From Smittium culicis (Eukaryota; Kickxellomycota; Harpellomycetes; Harpellales; Legeriomycetaceae): 41,395 nucleotides of DNA. The translations under genes and the position numbers were made by a program. A model generated the notes under the pieces. It made no database searches, had not been told where the DNA came from, and saw only the letters and a program-made list of their open reading frames with translations. Below, piece by piece: positions 1 to 9,931 of this stretch. The stretch is from assembly GCA_001970855.1 (NCBI GenBank), contig LSSN01003748.1:1-41395 (forward strand). Direction: 5' to 3'. How positions within the stretch are numbered: position 1 is the first letter of the stretch; each line of letters begins with the position of its first letter.

Positions 1-262
1 TAATAATAGTAATAATAGTAATAATAGTAATAATAGTAATAATAGTAATAATAGTAATAATAGTAATAATAGTAATAATAGTAATAATAGTAATAATAGT
101 AATAATAGTAATAATAGTAATAATAGTAATAATAGTAATAATAGTAATAATAGTAATAATAGTAATAATAGTAATAATAGTAATAATAGTAATAATAGTA
201 ATAATAGTAATAATAGTAATAATAGTAATAATAGTAATAATAGTAATAATAGTAATAATAAT
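1..262. repeat. 9-bp microsatellite (TAATAATAG)n
   Basis: About 29 nearly perfect head-to-tail copies of TAATAATAG run from the first base of the window to about 262, where the phase breaks into AATAATAATGG. The array touches the window edge, so its true length is unknown. The unit is a multiple of three. One forward frame reads Asn-Asn-Ser repeats that stay open to a TAA at 290-292, and another reads Ile-Ile-Val. No gene is claimed because no start codon is inside the window. Confidence 0.97.
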
Positions 263-640
263 GGTAGAATTTTTTTTCAAACAGATTCTTAATATGCTGG
301 GTGATTTTTCAGAAAAAAATCCCCGGTTTTAAGGAGAAAAGCTTGTCAATACTTGCAATATTAATTTTCGGTGGAATTTTTTTCGAAGTCATTCCACTCT
401 GTATCATGTCTACACTCAAACACTTATTAATGTATCCAGACGATCTTTGAATTCAAAGAAAACTTATAAATACCTTATTTTTTTTATTTTTTTTTTCTTT
501 ATCAGAAAAAAATTTTTTTTATCTTTCCTCAATTCATTTAATAAAAATAATTCTATAATATTAACCAAGTAACACCTGCTTACTTTCGTGTGCTTCAAGT
601 TAAACGAACATTTCAATCTTACTAATTATCTACAGTGTTA
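263..640. other. AT-rich spacer, no gene seen
   Basis: This stretch separates the microsatellite from the RT remnant of LINE copy A. It holds long T runs (about 478-523) and no credible coding frame beyond the short open tail of the microsatellite. It may contain decayed LINE sequence downstream of the RT fragment, but no motif could be recognised. Confidence 0.5.
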
Positions 641-1010
641 TATTTAAAACCATCTATATATGAATTAATCTCCTATGATATATTTTTTATGCTTTTTGTA
701 CAGGTATCCCTTATCAACACGATCATAAGCTTTCTTATGATCGAGGGATGCTAACTCACCTGAGATTATGTTAGAAAGTAACTTTTCCATTTCAAATAAA
801 TGGTTAACTTTATGGATGAAATCTGCTATATTTCTTCATTGAATATATCCCGTTTGGTGATTTTAAATTAAATTTATTAAAAAAAATTGAATTCCATTTG
901 ATTAAATCTTTGAGATCAATTTGATATCACTACCTGTTAAGGAAATTTTAATTTAATTATACAAGTCTATTCTTTCTTAGTTTTTTTCTAATATAATCAA
1001 TTTTGATTTT
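640..1010 (-). pseudogene. LINE copy A reverse transcriptase fragment
   Basis: The minus strand reads QTGYIQ-x-RNIADFIHKVNHL and then ASLDHKKAYDRVDKGYL (about 860-715). The second segment is the classic LINE RT block with the first catalytic Asp (consensus LDFEKAYDRVDH). The preceding Q-x-G-x-I motif is the conserved block 2. Downstream blocks (GLRQGDPL, YADD) are absent, so only the start of the palm survives. The reading frame contains stops upstream at about 880-950. Confidence 0.8.
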
Positions 1011-1799
1011 TTGAAAAATACAGTTGCGTATTTTTTGAATTATTTTGATTATAACTTTTGTTCATAATTGATACTAACCCTTTTTAAAGATCTTTATATA
1101 ATTAATAAACGACTATATCAAAAAACGGAAAGCTATTTAGTTTAAATTCATTATTAATTGGCAAACTTTTAATTCTCTGAAAGATTTTTATAGAGTATTA
1201 GATCCTAGTTTACTTTAACTTTGAGTAACTTTATTCATTAATTAGTTTTGAGAATCTGTATTAAATTATTTCATATAAAATAGATTATTGTAAAATGCTT
1301 CAATTATTATCTTGATATTATTCTCGTATTTTTGATTTTCTCTATCATCACCTTTTAATTCGCAAAGTTATTCTCACTTTCCTATTGATTTTATTAACCC
1401 AAATGAATAATTATTAGATTTTTCTAGAAATTTTATAGTTTAATACCTAGAGCGGTTAATGCAAACTGTTGCTTTTAGTGCTCAATAATCTTTAATTTAT
1501 CTTTTATTTCATTCAAATTGGAGATACATATTTATTAATTGCTGTTCCCATTATTTTATAATCTTTTTTTTTAGTTTTTTAAGCTGTTTTTCAAGTACTT
1601 TAATTCTTATTCAATTTGTGTTTTTTAACTTCCTTCCTAATTTTTTGCTCAAACACGCAACTTCTTTTTTTTTTATCAACTTCCATGATTTAATAGTTTT
1701 CGTACCGGAATTGACTCTCGAAGTTTTATTCTAAATAAATGTTTTATATTAAGTTATTTAGATTAGAGTTACTCAAAAACAATTCTATATTTATACTAG

Positions 1800-2560
1800 C
1801 TTATAACGCCCTTATATTTGCCACATTATCTATACTGAGTACTAGGCGTTCTGAAGTATTTCTTGGGAATAAAATTTTATTCTTATAATCATATTCAAAC
1901 CTCTTTGACACTAATAAGAAATGATTTTTAGCTTTAAATCTAATTAATATATCAAATATCGTAAAAATCGAAGGTCTATGAGATATAAAATTGTAAGAGT
2001 CAATTAATTTTAACTTTTCAATAAGTTTTTTTAACCTACACCATTCAGATCGAGACTTTTCCCCCTTTATTGAGTCTCATTATTTTATTTAACTAAATTT
2101 AGGTTGCAAATAACTCTTTTTTATTTTTTTTTTGAAGCTAAATAAAATATCAATAGCGTCAAAGAACTAGTTTCTCATATTAATAATTGCTGGCTCAATA
2201 AATCATACAATATAATTTTTTTTTTCACTATTCTTTATTTCTGCGCAATTTATTTTGCCTTGTTTAAGTATATTCTCTTTACTAATTTCCAGCTTTTAAT
2301 TCTTTTTGTAGTGCTAATTTTGAGTCCCAGACTGAAATTAGCCCCCCAGTGTGTTTTCGAAAAAAAATTCCGTTATTTTTTTAATATGCTGTCCCTTGGT
2401 TACAAATTATATCAAAGTATTTTCTTTTTTAAATTTATAAAATTTTCAGCTCGTTTTGAGGCTTTTCGAAGGTCATTTTCGTTTAATGTAGTGAAACTAT
2501 TTAAATACAAATATATTGGTTATCATATCTTGGAATTATATTTAAATTATCTTTGTTACT
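1800..2560 (-). pseudogene. LINE copy A endonuclease domain (APE-type) remnant
   Basis: Read on the minus strand, with frame jumps, the block shows DIIC followed by a GlyThr in place of the usual Gln-Glu (near 2,430). A GGLISVWDSKLA-like segment follows (near 2,320), then a LIDSYNFISHRPSIFT-like segment and FLLVSKRF (about 2,000-1,900). These match the order of L1-type endonucleases, where the segments read roughly GG-x-WDS, LID-x-W and RIDYFLVS. The catalytic Glu of the QE motif is replaced, and the C-terminal SDH motif is not recognisable. The nuclease cannot be active. Assignment is by motif order only. Confidence 0.65.
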
Positions 2561-2857
2561 AATACAAGAAATATTATAAGTATTATTGTTTTAATTTTTA
2601 ATTTTTAATTTTTATTGATAGTTTATATTTAGTTTATTAGTTTACAGGAAAGTTAATAGTTAATAGACATGTGGTCATTAAAAGGAGCAGTTTTTATGTG
2701 GAGAGTTTTGGTCGAGATATATTAGAAGAGTAATTTTTTTCTTTTTATATTAATTAAATGTTTAAATTTAATTGAACGACAAGTGAAAGCAAAAGTTGTT
2801 AAAATTAAAAGAGGGAAAGTTGGATAAATAGAGTAAACTAATTTAATATTTAAATTT

Positions 2858-3270
2858 TTCGCCTGGTTCGATAGACAACCAAAATGTTTTTATTTTGTTC
2901 CTGGCGTCTCTTTTTTTTATATTTTTAGAATCTATTAGACTTTTTATTTTAGCTATTTTTTCATATAACGAAAACTCCTTCAGCTGGTAGTATACTATTA
3001 GTAAATGTGGTTTTCGCATTAGCTCTATAAAATTTCGAATTGTTAAGTAATACAGAATCTCGCTATTTGGAAAATTGCCTTTTTATGGCTCAAAAAAACC
3101 AAAAATAAAATATATTTTCGATCTAGTCGTTAGCTTTGCAAAAATTTAGGATTTATCATTAATAAATCGGCGAATAATCTTGAAGGAGTTATAAATTATT
3201 TTTATTCCGTAATGTATACGAGTTTTATTTTCTTTTATTATTTTGCAGGATTTACTTTCCAGTTATTTTT
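2858..3270 (-). pseudogene. LINE element I 3' end of ORF2
   Basis: The minus strand from about 3,125 to 2,860 matches copy C at 17,379-17,105 along its whole length. FIFGFFEP, a stop, then KGNFPNSEILYYL aligns with IFVFLEPFKDNFRIIEILYG; further on LKEFSLYEKIAKIKSLIDSK aligns with ADGIFLRCINDLIEKIIRGS. DNA similarity is also visible directly, for example CGCCTGGTTC at about 2,862 and 17,116. Both alignments end at the same word, which suggests that this is close to the true 3' end of the element. Confidence 0.8.
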
Positions 3271-3584
3271 ATAACAAACCCTTAAACCATAATAATAGTA
3301 TTTGCTTGTTATTAATTTATTTTTAAATATATTTAATTTACTAGTTATTTTAATCTCTATATCAATTTTATGTATAGGTATGCAGCTAAAGCTGAGTTCT
3401 ATATTTGATTAACTTCCAAAAAAGTTTCATTTAGGTTCGATTTAATGTTCCTTTTATCGGTGGATTCCAGGTAACCTTTTGGATTTGCCCAATAGACGCC
3501 TGGATATTGACAGGCAATATTTAACACCCTTAACTAAAAAAAAAAAACTTTTTTTTACTTTTATTATTTTCACAATCTCTGGTG

Positions 3585-3596
3585 TATATATAAAGG
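3585..3596 (+). promoter_or_regulatory. TATA-like box
   Basis: TATATATAAAGG stands out as a strong TATA consensus, followed by GGCGGAAAGGCCC, in the GC-richer insert. It lies about 250 bases before the ATG at 3,844. In such AT-rich DNA, TATA matches arise by chance, so the call rests mainly on its fit with the non-random surrounding composition. Confidence 0.35.
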
Positions 3597-3843
3597 CGGA
3601 AAGGCCCTGATACCTGGATCCAGGACTTTTTCACGCTTTTATTTCTTTTAGCTAAGATTCAATTTTTTTTTTCCCTACCTGATCAATCCCCGGTAGAGCA
3701 ACCTATCCTTTAGATAGCGCTTTTGAAAATAAAATTTTTAGACCTTATTCAAAAAAAAATCCTCAAAATACTAACGCCCCTTGTGCCTATTCAGTTTATT
3801 CTCCCTCATATTTCTCAAGAGCCTTCACCCGAACCAAGCCGCT

Positions 3844-4023
3844 ATGGATCTAAGGATGTTTTTGCCTTCTCTCACCCCCTCTACTCCAGGTGCAAACCAC
3901 GAGGAGTGTCAAAATACGAAGACCCCGCCAGTTAGTATACTCTATGATAATATACATGGCCAGGGTACCGAAGCGTGGGGCCTACCCCATCTGTTAGACC
4001 CTAAGACACTTTCTAAGAACTAA
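3844..4023 (+). CDS. Short hypothetical frame in the GC-richer insert
   Basis: This 59-residue frame (start MDLRMFLPSLTPSTPG) sits in the GC-richest part of the insert, and its codon choice is unlike that of the surrounding LINE DNA. No domain, membrane segment or motif is recognised. An overlapping frame (3,723-3,935) is equally open, so neither can be preferred by composition alone. It could be the truncated start of a retroelement gag, a fragment of a host gene, or chance. Confidence 0.2.
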   Translation: MDLRMFLPSLTPSTPGANHEECQNTKTPPVSILYDNIHGQGTEAWGLPHLLDPKTLSKN

Positions 4024-4549
4024 TTCTATCGAACTGCCAATTTTAAAATTATTTCATTTATACAATGACTGATTTTCCTTTTTATAGATTCTTTTTGTAT
4101 TTATTTTATCAGGGGTAAAACTTTTATCAATCAACTTGTCTTTAGTGGATGAGTTTATTATAATATTCGTGAAATGATTTTATCATTTTTATAATCTAGG
4201 GGTTGTCTACCCATATATTATTAAATTACTTACCCCCAAAATATTCTATTACTTACCCCTAACCTATTCTATTAACTATTAACTATTAATCATCCAAGGG
4301 ATTAAGCTATTATCTAATGTTCTGAAAGTGTAGTAGCCTAATTATCTATAGTTAACCACTTTATATATTCTATTTTCTACATTATACACTGTTTAGAAAC
4401 TCGGGTAACAGGTAGTTTTGGTTTTAAGATAGTCAGTTTGAAACTTATTTTAGCCTTATCTATTCTTAAACTTTATTACAACCATAACCCTTATTTATGT
4501 TATTTTATTATTTAAGCACAGGAATTTTCCCAAATCTTGAAAAAAGCTG

Positions 4550-6632
4550 AAGATTTTTTATAATATTTTTAATTTATCGCTATTTTCTATATAACCAAAA
4601 CGAATTAATTAATCAATTTAATTTATAAAAAAAGTCAACTAAAGCCGCGCAAATTATCTTTTCTTTATAATAATTGCCTTGTCTTTAATTTTGGTAGTGC
4701 ATATGTAATCCGAGTTGTGATTCAAAATTAGCTGACACCTTTCAATAAATTTTTTCATGCTCTCTACTCCATTATTAATTAGCAATTCTATATCTATATT
4801 ATATAGACTTGTTCAAAATAGTTTATTTATCTTATTTGTCCCTAGCCTTTTAATTTCATCAAATGACCAGTTTTTCATTTCAGTTGTTTGTCAGACTCGG
4901 GTTAATATGGGAGATAGGAGATGTTATAATATAATAAAAATATACAAGATACTAGATATAATAACTCAAGAACAGAAATTACATCCTTTTTATACTTTTT
5001 CTGTTCTTGATTTTTGAACGGCCAGAAATAAAAACTAAACAAAATAGAAACTAAAAGAATAGTCAAGAACGAATTAAAAATCAATATTTCTTGCTAATTC
5101 AATGCTTACTAATAAAATAATTATTATTCAAAAATATTTTCTAAATAATTTAACGGTTAGAGATTGTGAATAAAGATCATTTTCTATTTCAAAAACATTG
5201 ATTAATATTTACTAAGAGTCTAAAAAAATACTGATCAAACGATTCAGATGATTCTAGACCGTTATAGAAATTCTAAAATCGGTTCATGACATTGCGCCTA
5301 AATCTAAAATTAATATTGGAAATTCTAAAAGTTGAATTACACATTGATTGTGTTAAGATTTGATTGTATAATCAAGATTATAAAATTAATCTTAGATATC
5401 CAATTAAAAAAAATTATATTTTAATATATATGGTTAAAGATTCAAATTAGAATCTCTAATTCTTTAAATTTTTTAATACCCTTATAGTTTCTAAATCAGT
5501 AAATGAAATAATTATTAACTCTTTTTTTTGGTTTTATCCTCTAGTAATTCTGTGGGTCTAAAATCAATTCCATTTCTATTGGATAGCCCTTGATTTTTGT
5601 AATTTCGAGTGTGTTCCATATACTCTCCTCGTTTAAGGATAATTTCTTATGTCATTTAATCTACATTTCTTTCAGTTAGGCTTCATTTTTTAAGAAAGCT
5701 AATCTGCCATTTTTCTTGCTCATTTCAAATTTATCTAACTTAATTCTCGCTTTTTTGTTTTTCCAAATAAATTCATTGACTTTTTTAGACTTCTTTTACA
5801 AAACTGCTCTAAAATTGAATTTTATGGGCGAAAAACCATAATATGAAAATAATAACGTATTAGAAAACATTTTTTTCCATTTATTGCAAGTCTTCTATTT
5901 TTCTGACTAGAAATTTTACTTGTAGATTAATTTGATAAAAATAATTTTGACTCTTTAATCGTTATTCCAGTAGAGCCAAACAGTATTTTTAGACAATTAA
6001 AGGTTTAAATTTTCCTATATAACTTATTATAACCAGTTAAAATTTAAATTATCCAGTTTTATGTATAATGTTTTTTCTTGATTATTTTTGACATTCTAGA
6101 ATATTGAGTATGTTTTTTAATACTCATCTTACCATATCTTTCTTTTTATAGAAAATAACGATTAATCTTCGGCATATTACTGAAGCTTTATACCTTCGTT
6201 GGGTGTTTTTAACCCTAAAATTTGTCTTTTATGTAAAAGAAGGAGGGATCAATCGATTTTATTTTATAATATAGAAGATAATGGGTATAATTTTCTAATT
6301 CTTTGCTAGATTTTTATAGGCTTTATAAACTTTTCATTTATTTTAACTTTATTTTTTGGATCATGCTATAGATTTTATATTTTGTTGATGAATATCTGGC
6401 TTAGTGATCATTTTATCTAGGAATAAACATAGATAATATCAATCTACCCTGACATAATTATTTGCTTGTTCTGTGATTATCAAGAACCAATTGGTTATAT
6501 CTGGTTTTATCTTGCTGTTGTCAAATAATAATAAAAATTTTCTTATATTATTTAATATTATTCTTTTTTAATAAACTCCGATTTTTGTTTATTTATGATG
6601 TTAACTATCACTTTCTGAGCTCTATTCGCGGT
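4550..6632 (-). pseudogene. LINE element I ORF2: RT palm to C-terminal part
   Basis: On the minus strand, ANRAQKVIVNIINKQKSEFI (about 6,628-6,570) aligns without gaps to TNRLKKFMRQLINEIQSGFI of copy C. NSKIKPDITN (near 6,500) and a degraded motif A follow, with TEQANNYVRVD where copy C has DQEKSYDRMD. KPIKI-x-QRIRKLYPLSSIL (about 6,290-6,230) replaces the QGLRQGDPL block. VNEFIWKNKKARIKLDKFEM and then SKKNGRLAFLKNEA (about 5,800-5,690) are the conserved L1 segment after the thumb. SLNEESIWNTLEI follows near 5,630. The last readable part is INNGVESMKKFIERC, then HNSDYICTTKIK (about 4,790-4,690), matching NNNGVTSYGEFISKR and ELDYISTINV of copy C. Stops and frameshifts are frequent. Confidence 0.75.
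4966..5010. repeat. Perfect 13-bp inverted repeat (hairpin)
   Basis: TCAAGAACAGAAA at 4,966-4,978 is repeated as its exact reverse complement at 4,998-5,010, with a 19-base loop. It lies within the decayed C-terminal region of LINE element I. It has no U-rich terminator tail typical of bacteria, and in this context it may be chance or a small foldback element. Confidence 0.7.
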
Positions 6633-7544
6633 TACAGGGCAGTCCATTCTATTTTGCAAAAGCTACTTTCTATTTTGATTAACACCAAAACAATTTTACA
6701 AAAAAAAATTTCGCTTCGCGTTACAAAATTTTTTTTCTTGGCTTGGATCGGATAAAAACCACCAAATTTTTTACGTTAATTTCAAGTAAAAATAATAGAA
6801 TATTTTATCATTAATGAAAATTTTCCTTTCATTGGATAACTTTATTAAATTCAACTAATGTTTTTTTAATGGTTCTGTGATTTTTTTTTATAATTCTTGA
6901 CCTTTATTTGTACACCATCTCCATCCTCATTATTTCTTTTTATTTGCCTTTTTCTTTATCTTATTCTACACGCTTGAATTAAAATTGACTGACACTTTAG
7001 ATTTAATAACTTATAATTTTCTTAAAACTTATCTAATAAATTTATCTTTAATAGTATCATTTTTCATGATTCTCACTATATTATTTCTTATTAACTATAT
7101 GCTCTTCTACGAATTAATAATATATTATCTATTCAATAATTTATTATTTATTTAAACACAGATTAACTTGAGAAAACTATCATACTTTTTATAATTACAT
7201 ACAAATAGGCTTCAACGAAAACACAAAGCCCAAAGATTCTACGTTAATATAAAACACGACTTATTTGGAAATTCAGATTTAACGATAAACTAATTCAAAA
7301 ACAACTCTATTCGGAGTCGATAAAAATTCAAAGAAACCCTCTTTAACGAAACCTTCCCACCCCTATAAATTAAATCAAATTCGAAAAAAGTACAACTGTT
7401 TAAATTTTCAAACGAATTAAGATATTCTGATAATCTGGAAAAACGATAAAAAGGTAAGACAATCAATCAATTAAACGATAAATCGATCAAAAACTATCTC
7501 TACTCAAAAACCAAATATTTTAGAAATTATTTAAATGATATATA
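6633..7544. other. Left flank of the composite insert, no gene
   Basis: This is very AT-rich sequence. About 7,190-7,540 on the plus strand is strikingly purine/adenine-rich and T-poor, unlike its surroundings. It contains repeated AACGA and GATAA-like words that resemble transposon ends, but nothing could be assigned. A small GC-rich word, TTTCGCTTCGCG, sits near 6,709-6,720. No coding frame is credible. Confidence 0.35.
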
Positions 7545-9055
7545 ACCATTCGCCTAAAGTATATTGATTGCGTTCACACAATATTTCCTAATTTGTTATT
7601 TTTACCTATATTTTTTATTAATTTATATAATTTTTTAACTAAAATTTTTAAAAAATAAACTAAGTTAAAATAAATTTTATAATAAAAAGCTTGAAATTTT
7701 AATGCTCAATTATTTCCCATCTTGTTGAATAAATCAAAACTTTATCATGGTTCTATAATAACCGAAAAAAAGCTTCTTTTGATATAATTTTAAACACATA
7801 ATATATTTTTTCAAAAAGAAAAATTTCATCTATTGTTTTTGAATATCTAACATTAATCTTTAACTTTGAAAATAGATTTTCAATGGGGTTTAAAAAAGGT
7901 GAATATGGAGGTAAATATAATATTTTTAATTCAGAGCTTTCTATGAATGTTTTAACTAGCTCAGTTTTATGAAATGCAACGTTATTGATAATTAATACAC
8001 ATTTTTTAATGTTTTTACTTAGTTGATCAATGATAAGCTCATTGATATATTCAAGAAATGTACCTGACCTGTATGCTACTTGCTTTTTTTAATGATTTTG
8101 TAGCCGCTTTAATTGACTGTAGTGCAGGTTGATATGTTTCTCAAGCGTACTTTATAGCTACAATAATGGAGAAGCCCCTCATTTTGATCTCCCATAAAAT
8201 TATCTTATAGAAACAGGGAATCCAAATTCTTCTATAAAAAAACCATTCGTCATCCATACAACTTGTGAAATCAGTATATTTTTTTGAATATACTTCTCTT
8301 GCATTTAAATTCTCTTCGTCATTTCTTCTCTGGTAATAATTTGATTCTTTTTAAATTATAAAAAAACTTATTGAAGCATCTTTGTACGGTTGATTTCGAA
8401 ATTCCTAAACCAAATTCGCTCTTAATTCTCCCTTAGTTCTGATTGTCTTAAATTGCAATCGCTATCGAGAGAATTTATTATAAACTTCTCGATATCAGAA
8501 TTTTTTTTTTTGTTTTTTGCACCAATTTTATTCTTTGAATCAGTTGTTGATTCTTTTTGGTATACTTTTATAATCCTATAAACAGTATATATTTCAAAAT
8601 TTAAATCCTTCGATATAATTTTAGCAGAATTTTTCTTCAAATAATTAGTAATTATTCTGCTTCGGTCTTCATTGCTGGTAGTTTTATACTTCATTTTTAT
8701 TGAATTAGCAAAAATTAAACTAAATAAGTCAATAAAAATTGATTTTAAAATTGAAAAATTTTTATTATCATGTCGTATTTATACTTTTTTTTCTATTTTT
8801 AAGAATCGAAAATTGACCTTTTGATAAATTATAAACTAAAGGTTTGATATATTTTTTAAACTACATAATGTATATTATGATTCAAAGTTTATTATTTGAC
8901 ATTTTAAAGGTATATAGCTAATTAACATTGGTTTACTATGTTATAATTTAATAATTCACTAGTAATATACATTATTAACAAAGAAATTATATTTTTTTTA
9001 TATTATATTTAATATATTATAAATCATTTATTATAACATATTTATAGCGAATGGT
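7545..9055 (-). mobile_element. Tc1/mariner-type DNA transposon relic
   Basis: The ends carry an inverted repeat starting ACCATTCGC at 7,545-7,553 and GCGAATGGT at 9,047-9,055. Continuing inward, 16 of 22 positions match by eye. TA lies just outside the left end (7,543-7,544); the right side has AA or an overlapping TA, so the expected TA duplication is only partly preserved. The 1.5-kb length and a single minus-strand transposase fit the Tc1/mariner superfamily. The element sits inside the 3.3-kb interval interrupting LINE element I, so it arrived after that LINE. Confidence 0.65.
7753..8694 (-). pseudogene. Tc1/IS630-type transposase, DD34E family, inactivated
   Basis: The start ATG is at 8,694-8,692 and the terminal stop at 7,755-7,753, about 313 codons. 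The N-terminus has a helix-turn-helix: RSRIITNYLKKNSAKIIS followed by a VYRIIKVYQ-like recognition helix. Next come FGLGISKSTVQRCF and NLKRIKLLPEKRN, the second DNA-binding region typical of Tc1 proteins. The catalytic core reads FIEEFGF, VLIINNVAFHK and YLPPYSPFLNPIENLFSKLK. The family has FIDE-x-GF and VLIMDN at the first two sites. Here the first Asp is Glu, the second is Asn (7,986-7,984), and only the last Glu remains. The spacing from the second site to the Glu is 34 residues. Frameshifts occur near 8,420 and at a T run near 8,235. Confidence 0.8.
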
Positions 9056-9931
9056 AATAAGATACTATGCTATATGTAAATGAAATATTTTTTATAGTAC
9101 TTTATATGGCTATTTTTTATAAAAGATTACTCGTAACTAAGATTTTTTTTATTTTGAAATTCTAAATCCACTAATTTATCTAGTTTCGGAATTAACTCTT
9201 TCTCGGACTACAAAAAGTTTTTAGTATAACAAAGGCAGTCAATTTTATTAAAATAAAATAATTTTTTTCTTGAGTCTCATTTTACTTTAAATTAGTTGAA
9301 TAATAATTGCAATATTAATTATACTTATAAACTATAAAAAATTCAATAAAATCATTTATTAAAGTGTGCTAGACAGTAAAGGGTCAAACAATTTTTTGTT
9401 CTTGGCTTCCCTTGGATTATGTTTTTTCTAAAACCAAAATTAGTCTATTAAATGTGTAAGATGCTTTAAGCTATAACTGGATATATGAATTATGCTCAAT
9501 AGGCTTTTTTAGAAAAAATTTTTATCATTTAAATAATTCCTAAAAAAAAAAATTAGAACTAAGCATCTTGAGTTTATAGAAATTATAAGGTTATAATTTT
9601 ACTATCAATAGAATTAATTTTTCTGTTAATAATTTGCTCAATGGGTTTTTTTGATATACTTTTGTTGTGTAAATAGTTTTTTTAAAGGTAAAAATGTTTT
9701 TTAACAGTGTTTGTATGCTATATCCTGATTTTGAAAAGCATTTGAAACTATTTCAAATTCAAAATTAACTTTTTATAAATTTTTTCAGACTTGTGAAAAA
9801 TTTAAATTGCTTTTTGAAAAATTTCTTGGAAAAAATCAAGTAATTTCAAGAAAAAATTTTTGAAACACGAAAAGAAAATTTTCTGCGCAAAATAGTTTAC
9901 GCGCTGTGCAAAATAAAAAAGGAGAACCTTT
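9056..9931. other. Right flank of the composite insert, no gene
   Basis: This is AT-rich sequence with no credible open frame. About 9,780-9,915 is rich in AAAAATTT-like words and ends with the inverted TATTTTGC motif described under the composite insert. A GCGCAAAATAGTTTACGCGC segment (about 9,885-9,904) is the only GC-bearing word. Nothing else could be assigned. Confidence 0.35.

Larger units (their letters stand above)
640..2560 (-). mobile_element. LINE copy A: decayed L1-like retrotransposon fragment (endonuclease plus part of RT)
   Basis: On the minus strand this block carries two recognisable parts of a LINE ORF2 in the correct order: an APE-type endonuclease (about 2,560-1,800) and the palm start of the reverse transcriptase (about 1,010-640). 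About 800 bases between them (1,010-1,800) are too decayed to read. No ORF1 is present, and the C-terminal part of the RT is missing, so the copy is cut at both ends. It lies just beyond the 3' end of element I (2,858) in the same orientation. Frame breaks and stops occur throughout. Confidence 0.75.
3270..4550 (+). mobile_element. GC-richer insert (about 1.1 kb net) with promoter-like and short coding-like segments
   Basis: Between the last readable ORF2 piece of element I (about 4,680) and its 3' end (about 3,270), copy C has only about 300 bases, so roughly 1.1 kb was inserted; its exact edges are not visible. At 3,400-4,020 the composition is clearly richer in GC than in the LINE. A TATA-like box (TATATATAAAGG, 3,585-3,596) is followed about 260 bases later by an ATG (3,844) opening a 59-codon frame to 4,023. 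No homology to known proteins was recognised. The layout could be a retroelement leader with the start of a gag-like frame. Imperfect TTACTTACCCC repeats lie at about 4,220-4,290. Confidence 0.4.
6633..9931. mobile_element. About 3.3-kb composite insertion in the RT of element I
   Basis: The interval separates two RT halves of element I that are adjacent in copy C. It contains a Tc1/mariner-like element (7,545-9,055). The flanks (6,633-7,544 and 9,056-9,931) hold no recognisable gene. Near the two edges an inverted motif pair is seen: TATTTTGCA, 11 bases, CTATTTTG at 6,650-6,677, and the same spaced pair on the minus strand at 9,915-9,888 (18 of 28 positions equal). These may be subterminal inverted repeats of a larger DNA transposon that later received the Tc1 element. 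No target-site duplication was identified. Confidence 0.4.

Noticed and set aside
1..262. CRISPR array or telomere
   Set aside because: Units are contiguous with no spacers, and the 9-bp sequence is not a telomere-type repeat.
2260..2562. 100-codon plus-strand frame
   Set aside because: The opposite strand reads as the LINE copy A endonuclease; the plus frame has no motif.
3670..3725. tRNA-like words (CCGGTAGAGC)
   Set aside because: No full cloverleaf; it could equally be part of a primer-binding site or chance.
4757..5084. Two overlapping short frames on opposite strands
   Set aside because: The region is the decayed C-terminal part of LINE element I; both frames cross the hairpin and have no recognisable motif.
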